Shown here piece by piece: positions 8,321-15,816 of a stretch of DNA of 64,000 nucleotides. This DNA comes from a candidate division FCPU426 bacterium (GTDB lineage Bacteria; Oederibacteriota; Muellerivitia; Muellerivitales; Muellerivitaceae). Location of the stretch: positions 30,675-94,674 of the forward strand of contig PLZG01000079.1 in NCBI GenBank assembly GCA_003152075.1. The letters are read 5' to 3'. How positions within the stretch are numbered: the stretch's first letter is position 1; every line of letters begins with the position of its first letter. Made by a program: the position numbers and the translations under genes. Below the pieces are notes generated by a model. It was not told where the DNA came from, did no database searches, and saw only the letters and a list, made by a program, of their open reading frames with translations.

Positions 8321-9277
8321 ATGAAAAATCTACTTTTAATCCTGGGAATGGGAATGATCTTGGCGGGGCCGATGGCTTGCACGAAGGGTGTTCAACCCCT
8401 CGCGCCGGCAACATCGCAAACTACCTCAACCGCGGCCGTGGCGCCGCATATCGTGGCCCATTGGACCGCGGGGTCCAACAGCATAAACCTCAGCAATCCC
8501 CTGGGGATCGCGACGGATAAGGATAACAATGTTTACGTGGTGGACGCGGATTACAGCGCCATCCAGAAATATGCTGCTTCGGGTACCCCGCTCGCTCGAT
8601 GGGGCCAGGCCGGGAACGGCAATGTCCAATTTAACCAGCCTTTCGGAGTGGCCCTGGACGGGAATGGCAATGTTTACGTGGCGGACGCGGGTAACCAAAG
8701 AATAGAGGTGTTGGATACCAACGGGGGATTTGTCAACCAAGTAATAGCGCCCACCATGAACGGGGTGGCTTTTTCCTATCCCCAGGGCGTGGCGGTTTTG
8801 GCGGACGGCAGCCTACTCGTCAGTGACATTACGAACGCGGTCTGGGACTTTAATTCCATTTCGACAAACCAATTCGGGAAAACCGGAACCACCGACGGCC
8901 AATTTAATTATCCAGTCGGCATGGCCGCTGACGGCAATCATAATGTCTACGTCGCCAATTACCAGGGAAATAACGTTACGAAATTCAACACCGTGACGGG
9001 CGCGGTATCCTCTTTAGGCCAGAAGGGGAATGGGGCGGGGCAATTCTCCAATCCGACGGACGTGAAAGTGGGCCCTGACGGGAATATCTACGTGGTGGAT
9101 TCGGGCAATGGGCGGGTCGAGGAACTTGACACCACCGGAAAATATATTTTGGAATTTGGAAAGACTGGACCAACCAGTGACCATTTGAATAGCCCCATCG
9201 GGTTGGCCATCGACGGCGCGGGAAACTTCTACGTGACCGATAACGGCAACGCCCGGGTCGTGAAGTACAGCTTATAA
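8321..9277 (+). CDS. NHL-repeat beta-propeller lipoprotein
   Basis: A 318-residue lipoprotein: signal peptide with lipobox AGPMAC, Cys20 being the lipidation site, then a short Thr/Ala linker. From about residue 48 there are six NHL repeats of the form NPLGIATDKDNNVYVVDADYSAIQKY, NQPFGVALDGNGNVYVADAGNQRIEV and so on, enough for a complete six-bladed propeller. NHL propellers usually bind proteins, sugars or RNA, and here the protein would sit on a membrane facing the periplasm or the outside. It ends 6 bases inside the convergent sfsA gene, and its terminator lies within sfsA. Confidence 0.85.
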   Translation: MKNLLLILGMGMILAGPMACTKGVQPLAPATSQTTSTAAVAPHIVAHWTAGSNSINLSNPLGIATDKDNNVYVVDADYSAIQKYAASGTPLARWGQAGNGNVQFNQPFGVALDGNGNVYVADAGNQRIEVLDTNGGFVNQVIAPTMNGVAFSYPQGVAVLADGSLLVSDITNAVWDFNSISTNQFGKTGTTDGQFNYPVGMAADGNHNVYVANYQGNNVTKFNTVTGAVSSLGQKGNGAGQFSNPTDVKVGPDGNIYVVDSGNGRVEELDTTGKYILEFGKTGPTSDHLNSPIGLAIDGAGNFYVTDNGNARVVKYSL

Positions 9278-10009
9278 CAATACCGGAACCATCCGGTCCA
9301 AGCGGGCGCCAATCCTACTCACCCGCGCACGGAAGGCCCCCAGGGTTACGCCAGACCTGGAGGCCTTCCGTAATTTTTTTCCGAAGATCGGGTCCGTGTC
9401 ATCCTTGGGGGCGACCGCCTTTCCGTGGGGATTCTGTAAAATAAAAAAAACAAAACATTTCGTTTTCGGTTTTTTTGCCTGCGCCATCAGTTCATGAAGG
9501 TGTTTGGTGGCCCTCGACGAGGGGGCGTCCGGAAAGCGTCCGACGCCCTTATCGTCAACCAAGGTGGAGCACTTTACCTCAATCCACGCCTTGTCACCCG
9601 TTCTGGAGTTTTCCGCCTGAAAATCGAACCTGGTATGGCGGTTTAAGGGCACCTCGGCCTGGAGCCGGTTATAGGCGGCAAGTTTAGGAACCCGGCCTTC
9701 TTTCCAAGCTTCCATTAAAAGCTTGGGGGCGATGTTCGCCTCAATACAAACCCACTTACCCTGGTAAAACGCGAGCCTGACGGCAAACCGCGTTTTACGC
9801 GGAATTTTTAATTTTGAATTATGAATTTTGAATTTCGGGAGGTGATCCACCAGGGCGACTTTGGCGCCGGGGTACAGGAGTTCCTTGAGGCGGCCCGAAT
9901 TGGTAACGTGGCAGTATTCTTTGCGGCCCCTGACCCTTACCCAGGCCCCGAAACGGTGTAGGCGTTCCATAAATATTCCGTTAACCAGGGGGCCTTCGGA
10001 CCAAATCAT
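9272..10009 (-). CDS. sfsA: SfsA family protein (sugar fermentation stimulation)
   Basis: A 245-residue protein of the SfsA family, which has an OB-fold and a nuclease-like domain and is implicated in DNA binding and sugar-gene regulation. Family stretches are FMERLHRFGAWVRV, HVTNSGRLKELLYPGAKV, NRHTRFDFQ, AWIEVKCSTLV, GRFPDAPSSRATKHLHEL and DTDPIFGKKLRKA. The final RLDRMVPVLL is also typical. A segment FKIHNSKLKI near residue 62 is not a family feature; it is encoded by the AT-rich dispersed repeat found between genes elsewhere in the window. ATG 10009 is preferred over TTG 10021. No clear ribosome site is seen. Confidence 0.9.
   Translation of the reverse strand: MIWSEGPLVNGIFMERLHRFGAWVRVRGRKEYCHVTNSGRLKELLYPGAKVALVDHLPKFKIHNSKLKIPRKTRFAVRLAFYQGKWVCIEANIAPKLLMEAWKEGRVPKLAAYNRLQAEVPLNRHTRFDFQAENSRTGDKAWIEVKCSTLVDDKGVGRFPDAPSSRATKHLHELMAQAKKPKTKCFVFFILQNPHGKAVAPKDDTDPIFGKKLRKASRSGVTLGAFRARVSRIGARLDRMVPVLL
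9329..9380 (+). terminator. Terminator of the NHL lipoprotein gene, inside sfsA
   Basis: ACGGAAGGCC pairs perfectly with GGCCTTCCGT, with an inner CCAGG/CCTGG, followed by AATTTTTTT. It lies 50 bases past the plus-strand NHL stop codon, within the antisense coding sequence of sfsA. It is a strong intrinsic terminator by sequence. Confidence 0.8.
9803..9835. repeat. AT-rich dispersed repeat inside sfsA
   Basis: A TTTTGAATTATGAATTTTG-type sequence. Near-identical copies lie between genes at about 12902-12930, 51269-51301, 56243-56275 and 57526-57549. Here it is in frame within sfsA, encoding FKIHNSKLKI. Confidence 0.8.
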
Positions 10010-10132
10010 GGGATGACCCAAATGTTAAGTTTTGCTGGGGTTTTAACGTAAAGGCTTTTCATTTTATCCAGCCTGGCATAAAGTAAAGATCAGCTTTTCC
10101 TATATACCTTATTTTCAACGAGAAGGTTAAGA

Positions 10133-11128
10133 ATGTTTCGACGCAAACTGATTCAAATTGTTTTACTGGCATTAACTGGTTGGATGGGAAACATGTCTTA
10201 CGGTTTGTCGCAAACAACCAACCAAAACTTCATCAATCAAATGAATTCCGATTACCAAACGATCTCAAGTTATGTAAATGGCCAATTCGCCAAAAGCCTG
10301 GGGTTTTTCTCGACCCTGGGTTGGAATACCCCGCCGGGCGTATTTGATTTTCTTGGCACACCCAAGGTTGAAGTTGGGGTTGGAGCGGGAGCTGATATTG
10401 TCAATTTGACCAACCTTAACAGCCTGCCTCTTTCAGCCTTGTCGATCGCGTCGAATGTGAGCCTGCCTTCCGTGGTGCCCATTCCCTTTCCCATTGGTAC
10501 GGCAAGGGTCGGAATTTTCAACGGAATGGATATAGGTTTTCGGCTGGCTTACCTTCCCCTCATCAATCTTCCTGACTTGGGTTTATCCGCCAATTACATC
10601 GGTTGGGGCCTGGATTTCCGCTATAAAATCCTGGATGGCCTTCACTTGCCGACTGTGACAGTGGGAGCCAGTTGGGATACAATGAATGGCAGCTTCTCCC
10701 TGAACACCAACGTGAACCAGAGTTCTACTTTCGTGAGCTCGGGAACAACCTATAACGATACCCTCGCGGGTAGTACCAACTTCACCCAAAGCTGGAACAT
10801 CAATAGTTTTGGGGCCAAAATCATGGTCGGGAAGGACCTGGGGATAATTTTTCCCTTTGCCGCAATCGGGTTTCAACGCAATTCGGGAAGTGTTTCGGCC
10901 AATATCGCCGGTACGGTTACGGAAACGGTTACGGATTCGGGGGGGACCGCCCAACCTGGCAGTGGTGCTTCCGTTTCTGTCTCCTCGCAGAACACTGGGG
11001 CTCCGATTATCTTTGAACCTAAATATGTTTTGGGCTTCGACATGGGCGAGGGATTTCACTGGGCGGTTGTGGGTGAGTCAAACGGTACGGATATTGCAGG
11101 TAGTACTAGCTTCAGGGTGCAGTTCTAA
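10133..11128 (+). CDS. Outer-membrane beta-barrel protein of unknown function
   Basis: A 331-residue exported protein. A signal peptide (LIQIVLLALTGWMGNMSYG) is followed by a segment FINQMNSDYQTISSYVNGQFAKSLGFFSTLGW and then alternating amphipathic strands (ARVGIFNGMDIGFRLAYLPL, YIGWGLDFRYKILDGLHLPTVTVGASW). It ends in a terminal Phe (STSFRVQF), the usual signal for Bam-dependent insertion. Gly/Ser/Thr-rich loops occur around residues 210-285. I do not recognise a named family. It is a single gene between sfsA and ferredoxin. Confidence 0.7.
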   Translation: MFRRKLIQIVLLALTGWMGNMSYGLSQTTNQNFINQMNSDYQTISSYVNGQFAKSLGFFSTLGWNTPPGVFDFLGTPKVEVGVGAGADIVNLTNLNSLPLSALSIASNVSLPSVVPIPFPIGTARVGIFNGMDIGFRLAYLPLINLPDLGLSANYIGWGLDFRYKILDGLHLPTVTVGASWDTMNGSFSLNTNVNQSSTFVSSGTTYNDTLAGSTNFTQSWNINSFGAKIMVGKDLGIIFPFAAIGFQRNSGSVSANIAGTVTETVTDSGGTAQPGSGASVSVSSQNTGAPIIFEPKYVLGFDMGEGFHWAVVGESNGTDIAGSTSFRVQF

Positions 11129-11211
11129 CGACAGCTGACAGTACGCAGTCGACAGGAAAGCAGAATGCAAGGCCCTAACGGCCAAACAACGCATTAGGAC
11201 TTAAAGTCGTC

Positions 11212-11421
11212 ATGGGTGAAACCAAGAAGTTGAACCGGATTTCTTACGTGGATCAGAACGAGTGCACGGGATGCGAGGCTTGCGTGGTGGAAACACCTAA
11301 GGTTTTCCGGATGACCTCCGACGGTCTCGCGGAAGTATATAACCCGCAGGGGGACAAGGAAGAAAAGATCGAGGCGGCCATGAATGGCTGCCCCGTCGCC
11401 TGCATTCACTGGAAAAAGTAA
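11212..11421 (+). CDS. Single-cluster [4Fe-4S] ferredoxin
   Basis: A 69-residue ferredoxin. Cys18, Cys21 and Cys24 (ECTGCEAC) plus Cys60 (NGCPVACI) supply a [4Fe-4S] cluster; Cys64 is extra and could pair with another residue. Spacing and length match the small monocluster ferredoxins that carry electrons in the cytoplasm. The neighbouring PilZ gene starts 16 bases downstream, so both may share a transcript, but no functional link is evident. No adjacent partner enzyme shows which reaction it serves. Confidence 0.9.
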   Translation: MGETKKLNRISYVDQNECTGCEACVVETPKVFRMTSDGLAEVYNPQGDKEEKIEAAMNGCPVACIHWKK

Positions 11422-11437
11422 TTTTTTAGGAGTTTTT

Positions 11438-11899
11438 ATGGCAGCAGTTCACACGGGATGGATGGAAAAAAGGCAATTCGAGCGCATTGACGCCTCGGTC
11501 AAGGTGACCTATTGCCTTATTCCGAAGGCTGATCTGGTGAATACCCTTTCCAACCCAGCCTACCGGGAATCCACCACCGACATGTTGCCCGAGCTTTCCA
11601 AGAAATCCGCCATTGTCCACGCCGTCACCCGGGATATTTCCATGGGTGGCATGTCCCTGGTGGGGCAGATGGCTTTTCCCGATGACATGGCCCTGGAGAT
11701 TCACCTCTATTTACCCAACTTCCCAGCGCCTATTACCCTCATCGCGGAAGTCATCAGGGCCACGATGGAAAACGCGGGAAGCAACGGCTCCACTTTTCGG
11801 GCCGGCTTGAAGATTCTCGCTATTAATAAGAAGGATGTCATCCGGCTGGATAAGTTCCTCCTGGCCGAGAAGATCCGCACGCACAGCGGCGGGAAGTAA
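11438..11899 (+). CDS. PilZ-domain protein, probable c-di-GMP effector
   Basis: A 153-residue cytoplasmic protein that is essentially one PilZ domain. It has both c-di-GMP-binding motifs: RxxxR (KRQFERIDA, residues 12-16) and DxSxxG (RDISMGGMSLVG). A barrel strand pattern follows (ALEIHLYLPNFPAPITLIAEVIRA). ATG 11438 follows TTTTAGGAG and avoids the overlap with ferredoxin implied by the track start. There is no attached enzymatic domain, so it probably acts by binding a partner in response to c-di-GMP. Confidence 0.85.
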   Translation: MAAVHTGWMEKRQFERIDASVKVTYCLIPKADLVNTLSNPAYRESTTDMLPELSKKSAIVHAVTRDISMGGMSLVGQMAFPDDMALEIHLYLPNFPAPITLIAEVIRATMENAGSNGSTFRAGLKILAINKKDVIRLDKFLLAEKIRTHSGGK

Positions 11900-11903
11900 A
11901 CAA

Positions 11904-12007
11904 CAGTTCTAAGTTCTCAGTGTTGAGTTTTAAGTTGATGAATGTTTTTGAACCGAAGGTTCAAAAACAACCAGAACTCAAAACTTAGAACCCAAAACTC
12001 AAAACTG
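11904..12007. repeat. Hairpin repeat element, copy 1
   Basis: Outer arms of the form GTTCTAAGTT.../...AACTTAGAAC enclose a perfect inner stem GTTTTTGAACC/GGTTCAAAAAC with a 3-base loop. A second element at 12902-13003 has the same outer arms but a different inner stem. Confidence 0.75.
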
Positions 12008-12014
12008 GTCCCCA

Positions 12015-12893
12015 ATGACGCCCTCTTCTCATTCACTAAAAGTAATTTCGACGACCAAGGCCGGGCAATACGACATTCCCGGTCATCCCGAGCATCCGGC
12101 CCGGGTGCTTCGTTCCCTTGAACATTTAAAAACTCTTTGGCCAGCGGAAACTTTCGCCGAGCCCACCGCCGCTCCCCTGGAGGCCATCAAGGCCGTTCAT
12201 GGCGAGGGCCTGGTCCACTTGGTCCAGGAGGAAGGCTATTTCGACCCCGATACTCCCGGGGCCCCGGGTATTTTTCCCTGCAGTCTTCTCTCGGCGGGTT
12301 CAGCCCTACAAGCGGCGGAGGAAAGCCTAAAAGGCACGTCCGTTTTTTCCCTCATGCGCCCACCAGGCCACCACGCCACTCCTCAACAAGCCATGGGCTT
12401 TTGTTATTTCAATTCCATGGCGGTAGCCATTCAGGACATCACTAGGCGGGGCAAGGCCCAAAGGGCAGCGGTGTTGGACCTGGACTGCCATCATGGCAAC
12501 GGTACGGAGGACTTTTGCTTCGGCAAGGAAAATTTCCTTTACGTTTCATTGCATCAGTTCCCGGCCTATCCGGGAACGGGTCGGCAATCGAAAGGGAACT
12601 GCGTCAATTATCCGTTGGCCCCCGGCACGGAAGAGGGAGATTATTTTCCGGCCCTGGAAGGCGCGCTTAAAAAAATTGGGGAATTCAAACCAGACCTGAT
12701 CGGCGTTTCGATGGGGTTTGACACCTACGAGAAAGACCCCCTGACCCAGTTTGGTTTGGCGAAAAAGGATTACCGCAAGATCGGGCAATGGCTCAAGGCC
12801 GTGAAGGTTCCCATGTTTTCGTTGCTGGAGGGCGGCTACCATGATGACTTGCCCTTTTTGATTGAGGAGTTCCTTGCCGGTTGGACCTCCTAA
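12015..12893 (+). CDS. Histone-deacetylase superfamily deacetylase
   Basis: A 292-residue zinc-dependent amidohydrolase of the class II HDAC / acetoin-utilisation (AcuC) / acetylpolyamine amidohydrolase superfamily. Visible motifs are HPEHPARV, RPPGHHA (the active-site His pair), GFCYFNSMAVA, DLDCHHGNGTE (zinc ligands Asp and His), then a third zinc-site region GVSMGFDTYEKDPL and LEGGY with the transition-state Tyr. The substrate cannot be read from sequence; it may be acetyl-lysine proteins or acetylpolyamines. A copy of its last 19 codons lies at 13974-14033, showing that this gene and the next one were once duplicated. Confidence 0.9.
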   Translation: MTPSSHSLKVISTTKAGQYDIPGHPEHPARVLRSLEHLKTLWPAETFAEPTAAPLEAIKAVHGEGLVHLVQEEGYFDPDTPGAPGIFPCSLLSAGSALQAAEESLKGTSVFSLMRPPGHHATPQQAMGFCYFNSMAVAIQDITRRGKAQRAAVLDLDCHHGNGTEDFCFGKENFLYVSLHQFPAYPGTGRQSKGNCVNYPLAPGTEEGDYFPALEGALKKIGEFKPDLIGVSMGFDTYEKDPLTQFGLAKKDYRKIGQWLKAVKVPMFSLLEGGYHDDLPFLIEEFLAGWTS

Positions 12894-12901
12894 AGGCAAT
12901 G

Positions 12902-13003
12902 TTGAATTTTGAATTATGAATTTTAAATTGATGATGATTTTCGATGGTTTTTACCATCGAAAATTTCAGTAACTTAGAACTAAAAACTAAGAACTCAAAA
13001 CTG
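12902..13003. repeat. Hairpin repeat element, copy 2
   Basis: It begins with the TTTTGAATTATGAATTTT repeat, then a perfect inner stem ATTTTCGATGGT/ACCATCGAAAAT with a TTTT loop, then AACTTAGAAC and AAAACTAAGAACTCAAAAC arms. The outer arms match the element at 11904-12007; the inner stem does not. Confidence 0.75.
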
Positions 13004-13018
13004 GCGGAAAGGATATTG

Positions 13019-13789
13019 ATGAAGCGTCCCATCATCACCCTTCTTACCGACTTCGGCACCAAAGACACTTTCGTCGGGTCCATGAAGGGCGTCATTTTGG
13101 ATATATGCCCCGAAGCCCAGTTAGTTGACCTGACGCACGAAGTGCCGCCACAGGCCATTACAACTGGCGCCTTTCTCTTGAAGTCAGCCATTGATTATTT
13201 CCCCAAAGGTACCATTCATTTGGCGGTTGTGGACCCGGGAGTGGGAAGTTTCCGAAAGGCCATAGCCGTTCAATCCCGGGGCCATACCTTCGTGGGACCT
13301 GACAACGGCTTATTTTCTGCGGCATTGAAGGAATGGGGAATTGACCGGGTGGTTGAACTCACCGAGAAGAAATTCCATTTGAAAAATCCCAGTTCCACCT
13401 TTCATGGTCGGGATATCTTCGCGCCAGTGGCGGGTTATTTGGCCAAGGGAACCCCTTTCGCCAAGCTGGGCAAGAAAACGAACCATTGGGTTTGGCGGGA
13501 AATCCCCAAGCCTTTCAAGGCGTCTGCGGGCTGGACCGGGGAAGTAATGTGGATCGACCGGTTCGGCAACCTTATCACTAATTTCCAGAAACAACATCTA
13601 TCCAAGCCTTTTCGCCTGAAGGTCGGAAAGACTGTCGTTTTGAGTCTGGCCAACCATTATGCCGAAGCCAAAAGGGGAACGGTGATTGCATTATTGGGTT
13701 CTTCGGGTAATTTGGAAATCTCAGTAAACGGCGGCAGCGCCGCCCAAAAACTAGGGGTTGGTATCGGCGCTTCAGCGGTTCTTTGTTAA
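13019..13789 (+). CDS. S-adenosylmethionine hydrolase (SAM hydroxide adenosyltransferase family)
   Basis: A 256-residue protein of the DUF62 / SAM hydrolase family, related to chlorinases and fluorinases, which splits SAM into adenosine and methionine. Signatures are LLTDFGTKDTFVGSMKG, VDLTHEVPPQ, VVDPGVGSFRKAIAV, FVGPDNGLFSAAL, FHGRDIFAPVAGYLA and IDRFGNLITNF. ATG 13019 follows GGAAAGGA; the track start at 12944 runs into the upstream repeat. This is the intact copy of a pair; the other is at 16460-17229. Confidence 0.92.
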   Translation: MKRPIITLLTDFGTKDTFVGSMKGVILDICPEAQLVDLTHEVPPQAITTGAFLLKSAIDYFPKGTIHLAVVDPGVGSFRKAIAVQSRGHTFVGPDNGLFSAALKEWGIDRVVELTEKKFHLKNPSSTFHGRDIFAPVAGYLAKGTPFAKLGKKTNHWVWREIPKPFKASAGWTGEVMWIDRFGNLITNFQKQHLSKPFRLKVGKTVVLSLANHYAEAKRGTVIALLGSSGNLEISVNGGSAAQKLGVGIGASAVLC

Positions 13790-13833
13790 AGGACTAGAAG
13801 CGGTTCGAGTCAACCGCGTGGAGAGAGTAACTA

Positions 13834-13973
13834 ATGAAAAAAATTATTTTCATTGCTCTATATTACATAGCGGTTTCCTATCGCTTTGCCGCCAATAGCG
13901 ACGATTATTTCCAATCGGCCATAAGCCTCTACATGGGCAACCATTACCGGAATGCGGTCCAAAATCTGAAAAT
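13834..13973 (+). pseudogene. Truncated 5' end of a TPR-type exported protein
   Basis: The start is well formed: GGAGAGAG, then ATG, then a hydrophobic leader (KKIIFIALYYIAVSYRFAANS) and DDYFQSAISLYMGNHYRNAVQNLK, which reads like the first helix pair of a TPR protein. After codon 47 the sequence switches abruptly to the HDAC relic. The track ORF (104 aa) is therefore a chimera made by rearrangement and is unlikely to be functional. Confidence 0.6.
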
Positions 13974-14033
13974 GGTTATCACGACGATCTGCCCTTTTTG
14001 GTGGAGGAATTCCTGGCCGGTTGGGCTGGATAA
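13974..14033 (+). pseudogene. 3' relic of the HDAC-family gene
   Basis: This frame reads GYHDDLPFLVEEFLAGWAG and a TAA stop. The C-terminus of the intact gene at 12015-12893 is GYHDDLPFLIEEFLAGWTS. Only these 20 codons remain. The SAM hydrolase copy at 16460 would be its original downstream neighbour. Confidence 0.85.
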
Positions 14034-14107
14034 CGGCTTGCAGTTTGAGTTTTTCGAGGATTGTTTGTTGGAAAAAGACTTAATGGAATCTCTAAAAATT
14101 CATTTTT

Positions 14108-14212
14108 CACCCTCACCCCGCCCTCTCCCTCAAAAGAAGAGGGGGTAAAAGACGCGTAGAACACACATTGTCCTCGCCCCTTGCGGGAGAGGGTTAGGGT
14201 GAGGGGTGCTGT
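14108..14212. repeat. Dispersed repeat element, partial copy
   Basis: CACCCTCACCCCGCCCTCTC on the left and GGGAGAGGGTTAGGGTGAGG on the right form long inverted arms related to the elements at 7613 and 51065. The rest of 14034-14340 holds no gene that I can support. Confidence 0.7.
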
Positions 14213-14340
14213 TGAGGGTGATTTTTAGAGGGGGTCCTTAATTTAATAAAATTTGGATTAAATCTCCCTTCGACCGTTCATATGGCACATTGCTAAGTGA
14301 TAAAATGGACCTAACTTCTATGACTCGATAGGAATTTTCA

Positions 14341-15768
14341 ATGCCGACTCAAAAAATTTTATTTTTTTTATTTTCAACAGTATTCTTGAGCCTATTGGGC
14401 ACCCAAGAAGGTTGGGCCGTTCGTCCCCTATCCGCCAATATTGCCTTGGTCGCCGGAGGGGAGGGTCGTCCTGGTTTCAAGGATGGAAGTTTTACTTCGG
14501 CCCTTTTCAATAGGCCCCTCGGCTTGGCCGTCAGTGAGGATGGGTCCTACCTCTACGTCGCCGATTCCTACAACAACCGCATCCGCATCATCCATCTTGA
14601 TCAGAACAATGAGGTCACCACCCTTGCCGGACAGGATTTGGCGGGAAGATTGGACGGCCCTTTAACCATGGCGCAATTCAACCATCCTTGCGGGGTTCTT
14701 GTCCTACCGGGTGATTGCCTGGTGGTAAACGATTTTGGCAACGAGCTCTTCCGCCTCATGGACCTGAAAGCCGGAACCGTCACCACCCTCGCGGGAGGCC
14801 CCGCGAACCCTGTTCGATCCGTTACCCTGACGCCCTCGAGTGTCCCTGCGGCGCAAGTTTCGATGAAAGGCGTCAGGGAGTTGGCTTACATGCCCGCGGC
14901 CCATTCGATCTTCTATACCCAACCCGAATTGGGTGCCTTAAAAAGGCTGGATTTGAAGACCGGTCTGGTTTCAACGGTGCTCGACAAAAATATCCCAATT
15001 CCCAATCCGGCCGCTCTCTGGTGCCAGGGAAACAAGCTTTACGTGGCGGACAAGGATATGCCCCAGGTCTTCGAGATGGATTGGAAGGATAACGCCGCCG
15101 CAAACCCTTTGGCGATGCCGGCTCCCCTGAGTAAAGTGCTTTCCATGTCCCTGAACGGCGGCATCCTTTATACCCTCTTGGCAATCCCCGGCGTTCCAGC
15201 CCAGCGATTCTTCCTCGATAAGCAGTATTGGGACAACGAATATAAGGACGGGTTCATTAATCAGTTCAATGGCAAGTTGGTGTCTTTTAGAAGTCCTTGG
15301 GGTGACACACTCCCTCCAGAAGCCCTTTTCCCGCCCGGGGGGGATATTTCCTTTGCCCCGTCCATCGGTTTTGCGCCGGACCCTTCGGACAGCCGGAAGT
15401 TTTATGTCTCCAAACCTGATTACAACATGGTTGTTTCTTTCCGGGATCTGTTTGGTTTCGATTGGAACCCCTCCGAAGGCGAACGTAATTCCAACGGCGT
15501 GGATGAACCTGAGTATCCAGCCCAAAAACCCAAAAACACCTACCGAATTATCATCGTGGGGGATTCCCGGTCCGCGGAGGTGCTGAATTACCCTTTTCAA
15601 TCGGATTACCACTCCCTGAAAAGACCTAATGGTAATCTCGAATTTCCCCATAACTTGAGCCTCGCCCCGCAAATCGAGCGGGAGCTCAATTTCCAGGCCG
15701 CGCTGGATGGGGTTCCCTTGAACTATGAAGTTTTCAATTGTAGTCGTCATGGGGATTATTTAATCTGA
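14341..15768 (+). CDS. NHL-SGNH exported protein, 5' part (gene cut by a TGA)
   Basis: 475 residues up to the stop. A signal peptide (FFLFSTVFLSLLGTQEGWA) is followed by NHL-type repeats (FNRPLGLAVSEDGSYLYVADSYNNRIRIIH, FNHPCGVLVLPGDCLVVNDFGNELFRLMD), then the SGNH block I IIIVGDSRSAEV near residue 400. The frame stops at TGA 15766-15768 and then continues without shift to 16416. The paralogue at 20661-22664 has Trp at the aligned place (its WPTYEVPAVV against PIYEIPGVV after the stop), so TGG probably became TGA. If translated as seen, the product has the propeller and only the start of the hydrolase. Confidence 0.8.
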   Translation: MPTQKILFFLFSTVFLSLLGTQEGWAVRPLSANIALVAGGEGRPGFKDGSFTSALFNRPLGLAVSEDGSYLYVADSYNNRIRIIHLDQNNEVTTLAGQDLAGRLDGPLTMAQFNHPCGVLVLPGDCLVVNDFGNELFRLMDLKAGTVTTLAGGPANPVRSVTLTPSSVPAAQVSMKGVRELAYMPAAHSIFYTQPELGALKRLDLKTGLVSTVLDKNIPIPNPAALWCQGNKLYVADKDMPQVFEMDWKDNAAANPLAMPAPLSKVLSMSLNGGILYTLLAIPGVPAQRFFLDKQYWDNEYKDGFINQFNGKLVSFRSPWGDTLPPEALFPPGGDISFAPSIGFAPDPSDSRKFYVSKPDYNMVVSFRDLFGFDWNPSEGERNSNGVDEPEYPAQKPKNTYRIIIVGDSRSAEVLNYPFQSDYHSLKRPNGNLEFPHNLSLAPQIERELNFQAALDGVPLNYEVFNCSRHGDYLI

Positions 15769-15816
15769 CCCATCTACGAAATTCCCGGCGTCGTCAAGCG
15801 CAACGATATCGATCTC

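Noticed and set aside
11128-11211. Inverted AATGC/GCATT with GGCC..GGCC after the barrel gene as an integron attC site
   Set aside because: No R-box/L-box consensus and no integrase; the pairing is short and broken.
13801-13820. GCGGTTCGAGTCAACCGC, resembling a tRNA T-arm
   Set aside because: No acceptor stem, D-arm or anticodon arm fits around it; it is a simple 6-bp hairpin after the SAM hydrolase gene.
13834-14148. 104-codon ORF as a real gene
   Set aside because: It joins a TPR-type N-terminus to an out-of-frame HDAC relic and then to a dispersed repeat. It is better described as rearrangement debris.
15766-15768. TGA as a recoded sense codon or selenocysteine
   Set aside because: Many intact genes here end in TGA (lepA, sucC, rseP), so TGA is a normal stop. 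The paralogue has Trp, not Cys, at the site, which argues against selenocysteine.
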